From the NCBI GenBank assembly GCA_963841945.1, contig CAWJFC010000001.1:1-64000 (forward strand): a stretch of 64,000 nt of DNA, read 5' to 3'. The position numbers and the translations under genes are program-made. The DNA is from Acidiflorens sp963841945. GTDB lineage: Bacteria > Acidobacteriota > Terriglobia > Terriglobales > Acidobacteriaceae. The number at the start of each line of letters is the position of its first letter. Positions within the stretch are counted from its first letter, which is position 1. This document shows positions 45,791 through 53,849 of this stretch, piece after piece. The notes beneath the pieces were generated by a model, which searched no databases, was not told the DNA's origin, and worked only from the letters and a program-made list of their open reading frames with translations.

Positions 45791-46033
45791 TCATGACAAT
45801 GACGATGCCTTGATCGTCGTGGCCTTCGCATCCCACTGGAACACCTCACCGAGCGGCACGTTGAAAACCTGGGCGATACGGAATGCAGCCTCTAATGACG
45901 GCGAATACTTCCCTGCCTCGATGGCGGCTATCGTCTGCCGGGTGAGGCCGATGCGTTGGCCAAGCTCAGCCTGCGACATTTCGCCGTTCATGAAACGCAG
46001 AATGCGAATGCGATTGGAAATCGATCCTTGCAT
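45791..46033 (-). CDS. XRE-family small transcriptional regulator
   Basis: 80 aa from ATG at 46033, which overlaps the stop of the upstream membrane protein gene by one base (TGATG), so translation is coupled; the longer open frame lies inside that gene. Helix-turn-helix: MSQAELGQRIGLTRQTIAAIEAGKYSPSLEAAFRIAQVFNVPLGEVFQW, very like YozG/YgzD-type stand-alone regulators. These usually sit next to a small membrane protein gene, as here. Its probable operator is the pair of direct repeats over the promoter at 46518-46555. Confidence 0.93.
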   Translation of the reverse strand: MQGSISNRIRILRFMNGEMSQAELGQRIGLTRQTIAAIEAGKYSPSLEAAFRIAQVFNVPLGEVFQWDAKATTIKASSLS

Positions 46034-46461
46034 CACGATGACGCCTGCGCGCGATGGCTCGTCACGACTATGCCGTAGTGAACGACTTCCGCGGCAACGA
46101 TCCAGAAAACCGCGGCATTCACGATGGTCCATCCGGTGGAACTGAAGGGCATGAAGCAGCCCACCAGGATCATGCCGGCGATGAGCACATAGTAAGCGGC
46201 ACTGATCGAGCGGTGTTCAATTGCACGATCCCGTTCGTCCATTGGCAGGCGCTCCTGCCCGGGGGAAAGACGGAGATACAGATAACCAGCGCCCAGGATG
46301 AGCATCCGCCCAATCGAAGCCATTGCAAACAGACCAAGCGGGTGTAGGTGAGGCAATGGCTCCCAACGGACGGGTCCCCTCATAGCCAGCGTAAAGTACG
46401 GGCCGTAGGCGAGGGCCATCGCGATGAGCGATAGCCAGGCGATTTTTTCTCGGTATGACAT
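46033..46461 (-). CDS. Small multi-pass membrane protein partnered with XRE regulator
   Basis: 142 aa with four hydrophobic segments (EKIAWLSLIAMALAYGPYFTLA, LFAMASIGRMLILGAGYLYL, AAYYVLIAGMILVGCFM, WTIVNAAVFWIVAAEVVHYGIVV). The segment MDERDRAIEHRSISAAYYVL (DERD...H/R) is typical of the DUF2178-like membrane proteins that pair with small XRE regulators. Strong ribosome site AAGGAGG. Transcribed first in the two-gene operon. Function unknown; perhaps it sequesters or signals to the regulator. Confidence 0.85.
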   Translation of the reverse strand: MSYREKIAWLSLIAMALAYGPYFTLAMRGPVRWEPLPHLHPLGLFAMASIGRMLILGAGYLYLRLSPGQERLPMDERDRAIEHRSISAAYYVLIAGMILVGCFMPFSSTGWTIVNAAVFWIVAAEVVHYGIVVTSHRAQASS

Positions 46462-46501
46462 TTAAACCTCCTTAATTCCAGCGAGAATTCCAGCGAGGCT
46501 T

Positions 46502-46530
46502 AATGTATCAAATAGATGACATAGTGTAAA
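46502..46530 (-). promoter_or_regulatory. Sigma-70 promoter of the membrane protein/XRE operon
   Basis: TTTACA (46530-46525) and TACATT (46507-46502) on the minus strand, spaced by exactly 17 bases. Confidence 0.8.
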
Positions 46531-46555
46531 TAAATATATACATCATGTAAATAAA
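46518..46555. promoter_or_regulatory. Probable XRE operator: two 17-bp direct repeats 21 bp apart
   Basis: GACATAGTGTAAATAAA (46518-46534) and TACATCATGTAAATAAA (46539-46555) match at 14 of 17 bases; each holds an ACAT-N2-TGT inner dyad. Centre spacing is two helix turns and the first copy covers the -35 box. Confidence 0.75.
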
Positions 46556-46866
46556 ACATACCCATTGGTCGTGGGGTTGGCTCCGCAAGCGTGCCCTTTG
46601 CGATGGTCTAGCCCAAGATGGCATCTGGCTCTGTCAGTTATCCAAAACAGGGCCGCTCCCGCAACGGACAACTCCCTCCTACTCGCCCGCGCGAGGCGTT
46701 TAAGCCATTGCCACATCTTGCCCACCCCGGATTCATCACAATTTCACTGTGTCGGCCGTCCTAGACTGGACCGCGCAATCAAGCAAAAATCAATCGGCAA
46801 AGCGATCGCCGAAAAGCGCAAATGAGCAAAGCTCCCGCAAAACGGCGCCGGCCAAGCCTAGCAAAA

Positions 46867-46915
46867 TCAATACTTTACCCGTAAACAGAGGGGGCTCAAT
46901 ACTTTAGCGGGAAAA
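46867..46915. repeat. Two direct TCAATACTTTA elements
   Basis: TCAATACTTTACCCG (46867-46881) and TCAATACTTTAGCGGGAAAA (46896-46915); same core as the palindrome at 10445-10482. A degenerate relative (CTTTTACCGGCAAAATCC) is at about 62624-62641. Confidence 0.75.
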
Positions 46916-47003
46916 TCCCCCTAACCCAATGATTCCATGAAGAATCGCCCAAGGGGGTCCAACCCCAGGCGGGTCGAAGACAAAACCCCCTCATAAAGCA
47001 GTC

Positions 47004-47118
47004 ACTGGGAACTGGCAACTGGGAACCGGCAACTGGCAACCGGCAACTGGGCACTGAACTATGAACCAAGCAATCATTCATAAGCGAATAGCGAACAGCG
47101 AATAGCCAATAGCGAACA
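47004..47118. repeat. Degenerate 7-bp tandem repeats
   Basis: Two blocks: AACTGGC/AACTGGG/AACCGGC units (about 47004-47055) and GCGAATA/GCGAACA/GCCAATA units (about 47083-47118). They would be in the transcript leader of the gene at 47143. Confidence 0.7.
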
Positions 47119-47142
47119 ACCAATTCATAAAGGAGTCACACC

Positions 47143-47976
47143 ATGCCATCATTCGAATCAGCTCCAGCCACTCATTGTCATCACGTTCGCAGCAGCGGCG
47201 TCCGCTGCGGATCGCTCGCCCTCCGCGATAAACGCTATTGTTACTATCATCAGCGCTCGCGCCCGCTCATGGTTGGCTCCAAAAACCGCGGTACGCCTGT
47301 CCTCCTGGCCCTTCCGCTCTTCGAAGACGCTCATGCCATTCAAGCCACTCTGCACAGCGTCGTCTTCCATCTCCTCGAAGGAACCATGGATCACAAAACC
47401 GGCAGCCTCCTTCTCTACGCCATGCAGATCGCGTCCTCGAATCTTAAACACATGAAAATTGAAACGCCCGCTCCCGGCGAATCCGTCGTCGACCTTCCCA
47501 AACTCAGCGAAATCCCCGATCCTGAGCCCCACCAGGAAACCTCGCGCCTGAATTCGCACACCACGCGTCGCACGCATTTTCCCTATACTCCGACGGTCCA
47601 GGACGAATATTACGACGACATCATGCGCCAGACGCGCGAACTCCGCGAGCATCCCGAGGAAGTCGGCAAAGAAACATTCGACCCCGATTTGCCAACCGAT
47701 CTCTCCCAGACAATGAACTCACTCGAGGGCGACTGGGTCCAGCGAGGTCTGGAAAGGCTGAAAGCGGAAGAGAAAAAGGTAGAAGACAAAAGAGCAGAAG
47801 AGAAAGAAGCGGAAGCGAAAGAATCCGCGAAGAAAGACTCCTCGCCCGATGACGAGCCTTCTTCGGGCAAGCTGCCTCCCGGCTCAATCCACGGCTGCGC
47901 GAGCGTAAAACATCGCGCCAACGGTAGTCGAGGACTTCCTAAAACGCCCAGCGCAGCAGCGTCGTCCCGACCGTAA
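47143..47976 (+). CDS. Cys/His-rich protein of unknown function (acidobacterial-type)
   Basis: 277 aa, good AAAGGAG ribosome site. N-terminus THCHHVRSSGVRCGSLALRDKRYCYYHQR, a compact putative zinc-binding motif (C/H-x-H...C-G...Y-C-Y-x-H). Next a conserved-looking helix ATLHSVVFHLLEGTMDHKTGSLLLYAMQIASSNL, then a charged, disordered C-terminus with a run of Glu/Lys (LKAEEKKVEDKRAEEKEAEAKE). I recall similar genes in many copies in acidobacterial genomes, but no function is known to me. The C-terminal 38 bases overlap the end of fabH on the other strand. The leader is unusually repeat-rich. Confidence 0.75.
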   Translation: MPSFESAPATHCHHVRSSGVRCGSLALRDKRYCYYHQRSRPLMVGSKNRGTPVLLALPLFEDAHAIQATLHSVVFHLLEGTMDHKTGSLLLYAMQIASSNLKHMKIETPAPGESVVDLPKLSEIPDPEPHQETSRLNSHTTRRTHFPYTPTVQDEYYDDIMRQTRELREHPEEVGKETFDPDLPTDLSQTMNSLEGDWVQRGLERLKAEEKKVEDKRAEEKEAEAKESAKKDSSPDDEPSSGKLPPGSIHGCASVKHRANGSRGLPKTPSAAASSRP

Positions 47977-48943
47977 AGCCCGCGCCTACCGCGGCCAGCA
48001 GCACGAGGTTTCCTTTTTTCAGGCGGCCGTCTTCGATGGCCGTTTGCATGGCCAGCGGAATCGTGGCGCCGGTCGTGTTGCCGTAGCGTTCGATGTTGAT
48101 CACGACTTTTTCCGGCGGAAGTTTCAGCCGGTCGGCGGTCGCGCTGATGATGCGCAGGTTGGCCTGATGCGGAATCATCAGGTCGATATCATTGCCGGTC
48201 AGGTTATTGCGCTGCAGAATATCGGTGCATGCCTCGGACATTTTGCGCACCGCGAACTTGAAGACGGCCGATCCGTCCTGGTGAACATAATGCATCTTCT
48301 TGTCGACCGTTTCGTGCGACGAAGGATTCAAACTTCCGCCGCCCGGCATGTAGAGCGAAACGCCGCCCGAGCCATCGACCTCGTGCATGAAGTCGATGAG
48401 CCCGATGTCGCCGTCGGCCTCGCTCACCGCTTCGAGAATGACTGCGCCCGCGCCGTCACCGAAGAGCACGCAGGTCGCGCGATCCGTGTAGTCGATGATC
48501 GACGACATGACGTCAGCGCCGATCACCATGACTTTCTTGTGCGCGCCCGTCCGCACAAACTGCGCTCCCACTTGCAGCGCATAGACGAATTGCGAGCAGC
48601 CGGCCTGGAGATCGAAGCCCCAGACTTTCTTCGCGCCGATTTTGTCCTGCACCAGGCAAGCAGTCGCCGGAAACATCATGTCAGGCGTCACGGTGGCGAC
48701 GATGATGGCATCAAGCTCGTCGGCGCTGATGCCCCGCTGGGCCAGCGCGCGGCGCGCCGCTTCGGCGGCCAGGTCGCTCGTCCCGACGCCTTTATCGGCA
48801 ATGTGGCGCTCTTTGATGCCGACCCGCGACATGATCCAGTCGTTGGTGGTTTCGACCATTTTTTCAAGGTCGGCGTTGGTGAGAAGGCGAGGCGGAACGT
48901 AGGTACCAAGAGCGCTGATCTTGACGCGCTGGAGCTGGGTCAA
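47939..48943 (-). CDS. fabH: 3-oxoacyl-ACP synthase III (KAS III)
   Basis: Starts fatty acid synthesis by condensing acetyl-CoA (or a branched acyl-CoA) with malonyl-ACP. 334 aa with the full Cys-His-Asn triad: C116 in DLQAGCSQFVYAL, H259 in MIPHQANLRII and N289 in ERYGNTTGATIP. The C-terminal GNLVLLAAVGAGFTVGTTLLRW is the KAS III signature. Length normal. It stands apart from other fab genes. Its 3' end overlaps the convergent Cys/His-rich gene by 38 bases. Confidence 0.97.
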   Translation of the reverse strand: MTQLQRVKISALGTYVPPRLLTNADLEKMVETTNDWIMSRVGIKERHIADKGVGTSDLAAEAARRALAQRGISADELDAIIVATVTPDMMFPATACLVQDKIGAKKVWGFDLQAGCSQFVYALQVGAQFVRTGAHKKVMVIGADVMSSIIDYTDRATCVLFGDGAGAVILEAVSEADGDIGLIDFMHEVDGSGGVSLYMPGGGSLNPSSHETVDKKMHYVHQDGSAVFKFAVRKMSEACTDILQRNNLTGNDIDLMIPHQANLRIISATADRLKLPPEKVVINIERYGNTTGATIPLAMQTAIEDGRLKKGNLVLLAAVGAGFTVGTTLLRWAF

Positions 48944-49047
48944 TGAGGTCTCCTATAGATGAAGAACCGAAGATGAAGTTGAAACTTATTATTTTGAACG
49001 ATGAGCGCGGGAATGTCTAACTTTTTGCGTCGAATTGCGGCCGCGAC

Positions 49048-49446
49048 TCAGGCGAGGAGCACAACCAGCGTGTAGATGCCGAGAGTCGCGCCCACAACAG
49101 GGTCGGAGACGGAGAGCACCGCGGCCAGGATCGCAAGAGCGCGGGATGACCGACGGCCGCTGGCGAGCATCGCGCCCGCAACAATTCCAACCGCGCCAGC
49201 GGCCGCGGAGAGAATAATCGCGAACGTGTAGACAACATGGAACGCCGCCATCAACGGATACGGATCGGCAACCCGCGAGAGAAGCGCGCCGAACATGACG
49301 GTTGCGGTGGGCGTGAACAGAATAAGCCAGATTCCGCCCGCCAGCCGCAGGATTCCATAGACGATCCAGCACAGCCCAAGGGTTGGGCGGCGAAGACTAG
49401 GAGCGACCGAGCCAACGGACGTCGAAGTGGACATCGAAGTGGACAT
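49048..49446 (-). CDS. Small four-helix membrane protein, unknown
   Basis: 132 aa from ATG 49446 (or 49434). N-terminus is a repeat MSTSMSTSTS. Four hydrophobic helices: LCWIVYGILRLAGGIWLILF, MAAFHVVYTFAIILSAAAGAVGIVAGAML, RALAILAAVLSV and LGIYTLVVLLA. No motif recognised; proteins of this sort occur widely as DUF-type membrane proteins. The longer open frame upstream has no membrane or signal features and is not adopted. Confidence 0.65.
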   Translation of the reverse strand: MSTSMSTSTSVGSVAPSLRRPTLGLCWIVYGILRLAGGIWLILFTPTATVMFGALLSRVADPYPLMAAFHVVYTFAIILSAAAGAVGIVAGAMLASGRRSSRALAILAAVLSVSDPVVGATLGIYTLVVLLA

Positions 49447-49611
49447 CGCCGATCTTAGATGCAGACTAAGGAGGCACGGTCTGGTATGCGGAAACAGAAA
49501 ATCGAAAATAATTTCCTGGGGTGAGGGAATTTTGACGGGATCGTCGCTTTCCAGAGTGAGCAGCAATTTGGTTAACACCCAAATTCAAAATCACTTCCTG
49601 GAGAAAAGATC

Positions 49612-50487
49612 ATGAAACGCGTCAGCTTTGTTCGCAGTATCGTACGTACCGCCGCAACCACACTGCTGTGCCTCGGCCTCGCCGCGGCCGGCTTCGCCGC
49701 CACCAATCCACTGAACGAACCGAACGGGCTCGCCGTTGACGCCAGTGGGAATCTCTATGTCGCCAACACGGGCACCAACAGCATTCTCGTGTTCAACTCG
49801 AAATACAAGCTGCAGTCCACCAAGACCATCACTCAGGGCGTCAACCATCCGACCGCCGTCGCGGTCGACCCGATTGGGAACGTGTGGGTCGCGAACTACG
49901 CGCAGAATGGAGGCAGCATTACCGAATACGCCGGAACCAAGCAGAACACCGGCGCCACCATCACCGAGGGCGTGAGTTCGCCGCTGGCGTTGGCAATCGA
50001 CGGCATGGGTAATGTGTGGGTTCAGAACGCCGAATCCTACGTCGACGTCTACGCTCAGCCGCTGACAGTCTTCGGCCCTGGCACGCCGGCACTGGTTCAG
50101 ACGTTCAATACCGGCGCAACTCTCTACGGCATTGCCGTGCAGGAAAATACAGTTGCCCTGGCCACCACCAATCTTGGGGTGGGCTTCGCTTCGGCGCTGT
50201 CGACGATCACCAGCGGCTCATTTAATGCGTCGGCGTCGGTTGGTAATGACTCCGGAATCGCGCTCGCTTCCGACGGCCAAGGCGATTTTTACATCGCGAA
50301 TTTGGACGGTTCGGTGTGGATCGTTTATACCAACGCCACCGAGGGCAGCTTCCTTCAGCTGGACTTTACCCCGGCGGGAATGGCCATCGACAAGGTGAAC
50401 GGCCGAGTCTACTTCTCGTTCTTCCAAGGCAATGAGATTCTCGTCTACAGCACAACCACGGGCGCTCTGTTGGAAACGATCAAGTAA
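49612..50487 (+). CDS. Secreted NHL-repeat (SMP-30-like) propeller protein
   Basis: 291 aa. Signal peptide RTAATTLLCLGLAAAGFA. Repeats of the NHL form G-L-A-V-D-A-S-G-N-L-Y-V-A-N-T...I-L-V-F, AVAVDPIGNVWVANYAQNGGSITEYAG, ALAIDGMGNVWVQNAESYVDVYA and GIALASDGQGDFYIANLDGSVWIVY indicate a beta-propeller of about six blades. Such proteins bind ligands or hydrolyse lactones; no catalytic residues can be assigned. Followed by a strong terminator shared with the convergent gene. Confidence 0.85.
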   Translation: MKRVSFVRSIVRTAATTLLCLGLAAAGFAATNPLNEPNGLAVDASGNLYVANTGTNSILVFNSKYKLQSTKTITQGVNHPTAVAVDPIGNVWVANYAQNGGSITEYAGTKQNTGATITEGVSSPLALAIDGMGNVWVQNAESYVDVYAQPLTVFGPGTPALVQTFNTGATLYGIAVQENTVALATTNLGVGFASALSTITSGSFNASASVGNDSGIALASDGQGDFYIANLDGSVWIVYTNATEGSFLQLDFTPAGMAIDKVNGRVYFSFFQGNEILVYSTTTGALLETIK

Positions 50488-50518
50488 GGGCTCGGGTTCG
50501 ACACCCGTCTCTAGCAAT

Positions 50519-50554
50519 CGGCGGACAGCCCACCAGCTGTCCGCCGTTATTTTT
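50519..50554 (+). terminator. Rho-independent terminator between convergent genes
   Basis: CGGCGGACAG, 8-base loop, CTGTCCGCCG, then TTATTTTTTGG. Confidence 0.9.
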
Positions 50555-50569
50555 TGGAATTTGTCGCCG

Positions 50570-53500
50570 CTATTTTTGCTTCTTGTCCCAATCTTCGCGC
50601 GACATCGCTTTGATCGGCTCCTGCTTCTTGCCTTGCAGCGCGCTATTGATCGCCGGAAGCGCGGTTTCATCAACAGACTTCAGTTTGGCTCCCGCATCGT
50701 CCAACTCCTTTTCGAGCACGGTCGTGCGTTCGACCTCCTGTTGCGTCGGACGTCCGGAATAGCCGTTGATTGCGCCATAGAGATCGCCGAGATGCTCGCG
50801 CAGCTTTTCTTCACCGGTGATTGCTCCTCCTTCTTTTACCGCGACCAGCGTTTCGCGGAAGTCGTTGAGCTGGGCGAGAAGTTTGTTGAGCTGATCCTTC
50901 AACTGCGCGTCCGTCGCGGCGGCCGCGCGCGCTTTGGTTTGTTCGCGCAGATCGTTCGTTGCATCGACCACGTAAGTCAGCTGCGCCAGGTCGTTGTAGA
51001 GCTTCCACACAACCTTGTGCTGCAACGCGCGATCCGCGGGAGTGCTCTTGCTGCGCGGATCAGGCACGAGCTTGACCGTCGATGTATAGGTCTCCTTGCC
51101 CTTGGTCATCTTTACGGTGTAAGTGCCTTCCTGCACCTGCGGACCGTAGAAGAGGAATTCGTTCTCCACCAGACCCGCAGCCGGTGGAACCTTCGGCGGC
51201 TTCGCGCGTTCGGGCCACTCGAGCCGGTTCAAGCCGCGACGTTTATCGCCCTGAATCGAAGTGAGCAGCGTGCCTTTATCGTCGTAGACATCGACCTTCA
51301 GGTCGCCGAAAATGTGGCGCTTTCTCTGGTAATAGGCAATGAAGGCGGTTTCGGGAAGCGTGCGTCCCATGAATTCCGCATCGCCGTCGGCGCGTTGTTC
51401 GCCCGCCGGAAGTTCGAGCACGGACGGACGCGACGGAAGCATCACCACATCCTTGGCAAGAACTTCAGGCGTCAGTGCGCGCAGCGGAGTGAGATCGTCG
51501 AGAATCCAGACGCCTCGGCCATGCGTGGCGAGAATCAGGTCAGACTCGCGCGGCTGAATCGCAATATCGCGCACCGCGACGTTCGGCAAATCGCCCTTGA
51601 ACTGCGCCCAATGCGTGCCCGAGTCAATGGAGATGAAGAGCCCCAACTCGGTGCCGACGAAGAGCAGCTTCGGATTGACAAGGTCTTCGCGCACCACATG
51701 TGCATAACCGTGAAGATCGGGCGTCGAGAGCGATGTCCAGGTCTTGCCGTAATCGTTGGTGCGGTAGATGTAGGTCTTCATGTCGCCAGTCGCATGGCCG
51801 TCGAAAGTCGCGTAGGCAACCGCCGGATCGAAGTGTCCCGCCTCGACGGTCGAGACCCAGGTGTTCGCGGGCAGCCCGGGAACGCTTGCAATCACGTTCG
51901 TCCAGTGTTTACCGCCGTCGCGCGTGACCTGGACATTGCCGTCGTCGGTGCCAACCCAGATCACCTCGCCGTGCTTGGGCGACTCGGAGATCGTGTAGAT
52001 GGTCTCGTACTTCTCGGCGTCGGAGTTATCGATCGTCAAGCCACCGGAGAGTTCCTGATGCTGGCGCTCCGGATTGTTGGTGGTGAGATCGGGCGAAATG
52101 CGATCCCAGGATTCCCCGTGATCGCGCGAGCGGAACAGGAACTGCCCGCCGAGATAAATCGTCCCCTTTGCGTTCGGACTAAGAGCGATGGGCGAGTTCC
52201 AGTTGAAGCGGAAGTCGGGTTCGCCCGCGCGCGGCAGCGGTTTAATGTCGCGTGATTCACCGGTGCTCTTGCGGAAACGCGAGATCCTTCCACCCTGATA
52301 TTCGGCATAGGCGAAGTCCGGATCGGAGGGATCGGAGAACGACCAGAATCCGTCACCGATGCCAATCACGCGCCATGCGCGATTGGGAATGCCATCGATG
52401 CCGCGCGAGGCGCCCATCCAGGTGCCGTTATCCTGCAATCCGCCATAGACGTTGTAAGGATCGGCCATGTCGGCGCTGACGTGATAGAACTGCGCCACCG
52501 GAATGTCGTTCAGGAAGCGCCAGTGATTGGCGAGATCGAGCGACTGATAAACGCCGCCGTCGTTGCCGCATAGCATCTGGTCTGGATTGCTCGGGTTGAT
52601 CCAGAGCGCATGAAAATCGCCATGGACCCCTGAGTCAGGGCCTTCGGTGTTGATGGCCGAGCTAAAGCTCTTACCGCCATCTTCGCTGACCGTGAAGAAG
52701 AAGCCGGGCTTGTAAACACGGTCGGGATTCTTGGGATCGACGATGAGGCGCGCGAAGTAGAACGGGCGTCCGCTGATGTTGAACGAGTTGTTCACTTCGG
52801 TCCAACCGTCACCGGCATTGTCGGATCGGAAGAGCGCGGTGTGATTGCGGGCTTCCACCACCGCATAAACGCGGTTGTGATCGCTGGGCGCAACTGCCAT
52901 GCCGATGCGGCCCAGATCGCCTTCGGGCAGGCCTTTGCGCAGTTCGTGCCAGGTTGCGCCCGCGTCGGTGGACTTGAAGAAGCCGCTGCCCGGCCCGCCG
53001 GAGCGAAAGTTCCAGGGCTCGCGGCGCACGTCCCACATGGCCGCATAGATTACGCTCGGATCCTGCGGATCCATCGCCATCTCCGCGCAACCGGTGCTGT
53101 CATTGCGGTAGAGAATCTTGTTCCATGTCTTCCCGCCATCGCTGGTCTTGTAGACACCGCGCTCGGTGTTGGAATTCCAGAGATGGCCGAGAGCGCAAGC
53201 GTAAACGGTCTTGCCATCTTTCGGGTTGATCAATATGCGGCTTACGTGCTCGGAATCCGCCAGACCCATCGCATCCCAGTTCTCACCGCCGTCGCGCGAA
53301 CGATAAACGCCAGTGCCGACCGAGACGCTGTTGCGGACCCATGATTCGCCGGTTCCGACCCAAACCGTCTTCGGATCGGAGGGATCGATGGCAATCGAGC
53401 CGATCGATTGCGATGGCTCCTTGTCAAAGATGGGCTTGAAGGTGATGCCCCCATCGCGCGAGCGCCAGACGCCGCCGCTGGCCGAGCCGATATAGATCGT

Positions 53501-53698
53501 CAGCTTCTCGCCCTCGCGGACGGCCGCAATGTCGGCGATGCGTCCGCCCATTACCGCCGGGCCAATGGAGCGGATCGGGAGACCGCTGATTACGTCGGAG
53601 TCGAGCGTGACCTCCTGCGCGATGGCGGAAGTGGCGGCGAGGAATGTGAGGACGGAAACGATGGTGGCAAGGCAAAACAGACGCAAAGCAGCGAGCAT
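50570..53698 (-). CDS. Large secreted BNR/VPS10-type propeller protein
   Basis: 1042 aa from ATG 53698 (ribosome site GAGGTGATC). Signal peptide (LFCLATIVSVLTFLAATSAIAQ). The first about 760 residues contain many BNR/Asp-box repeats (S-x-D-G-G-x-T/N-W): SRDGGITFKPIF, SRDGGENWDAM, TSDGGKTWNKI, STDAGATWHEL, TNDYGKTWTSL, typical of sortilin-type or exo-sialidase-like propellers. The C-terminal 270 residues hold a beta-sandwich (AFIAYYQRKRHIFGDLKVDVYD) and a helical tail (LKDQLNKLLAQLNDFRETLVA). Family members are annotated as glycosyl hydrolases on weak grounds; the true role is unknown. Monocistronic. Confidence 0.88.
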   Translation of the reverse strand: MLAALRLFCLATIVSVLTFLAATSAIAQEVTLDSDVISGLPIRSIGPAVMGGRIADIAAVREGEKLTIYIGSASGGVWRSRDGGITFKPIFDKEPSQSIGSIAIDPSDPKTVWVGTGESWVRNSVSVGTGVYRSRDGGENWDAMGLADSEHVSRILINPKDGKTVYACALGHLWNSNTERGVYKTSDGGKTWNKILYRNDSTGCAEMAMDPQDPSVIYAAMWDVRREPWNFRSGGPGSGFFKSTDAGATWHELRKGLPEGDLGRIGMAVAPSDHNRVYAVVEARNHTALFRSDNAGDGWTEVNNSFNISGRPFYFARLIVDPKNPDRVYKPGFFFTVSEDGGKSFSSAINTEGPDSGVHGDFHALWINPSNPDQMLCGNDGGVYQSLDLANHWRFLNDIPVAQFYHVSADMADPYNVYGGLQDNGTWMGASRGIDGIPNRAWRVIGIGDGFWSFSDPSDPDFAYAEYQGGRISRFRKSTGESRDIKPLPRAGEPDFRFNWNSPIALSPNAKGTIYLGGQFLFRSRDHGESWDRISPDLTTNNPERQHQELSGGLTIDNSDAEKYETIYTISESPKHGEVIWVGTDDGNVQVTRDGGKHWTNVIASVPGLPANTWVSTVEAGHFDPAVAYATFDGHATGDMKTYIYRTNDYGKTWTSLSTPDLHGYAHVVREDLVNPKLLFVGTELGLFISIDSGTHWAQFKGDLPNVAVRDIAIQPRESDLILATHGRGVWILDDLTPLRALTPEVLAKDVVMLPSRPSVLELPAGEQRADGDAEFMGRTLPETAFIAYYQRKRHIFGDLKVDVYDDKGTLLTSIQGDKRRGLNRLEWPERAKPPKVPPAAGLVENEFLFYGPQVQEGTYTVKMTKGKETYTSTVKLVPDPRSKSTPADRALQHKVVWKLYNDLAQLTYVVDATNDLREQTKARAAAATDAQLKDQLNKLLAQLNDFRETLVAVKEGGAITGEEKLREHLGDLYGAINGYSGRPTQQEVERTTVLEKELDDAGAKLKSVDETALPAINSALQGKKQEPIKAMSREDWDKKQK

Positions 53699-53790
53699 GA
53701 TCACCTCGAATGAAGTTGCGCGACGGCAGGGCACATCTACCGCGAATGCACGTAGCGACGGAGAAAGAACCTTCCGGAGTTTCCCCGCCT

Positions 53791-53810
53791 CTTCGTGCCT
53801 TCGTGGTTGG
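53791..53810. repeat. Intergenic CTTCGTG-type repeat
   Basis: CTTCGTGCCTTCGTGGTTGG; similar text at 57601-57683 and 44889-44917. Confidence 0.5.
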
Positions 53811-53849
53811 TTTTATTGCCTCTCATCTCTGTAGCGATAACGGATGCTC

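Larger units (their letters stand above)
46562..47142. other. 581-base repeat-rich leader region
   Basis: Upstream of the Cys/His-rich protein gene. Holds two direct TCAATACTTTA copies (46867-46915), 7-bp tandem repeats (47004-47118) and a good ribosome site AAAGGAG before ATG 47143. No other gene is visible. Confidence 0.6.

Noticed and set aside
47004..47118. CRISPR array
   Set aside because: Units are 7 bp and contiguous, without spacers or cas genes.
50432..52255. 607-codon open frame on the plus strand, antisense to the BNR propeller gene
   Set aside because: It is a shadow of the real gene: Arg/His/Leu-rich composition and no motif.
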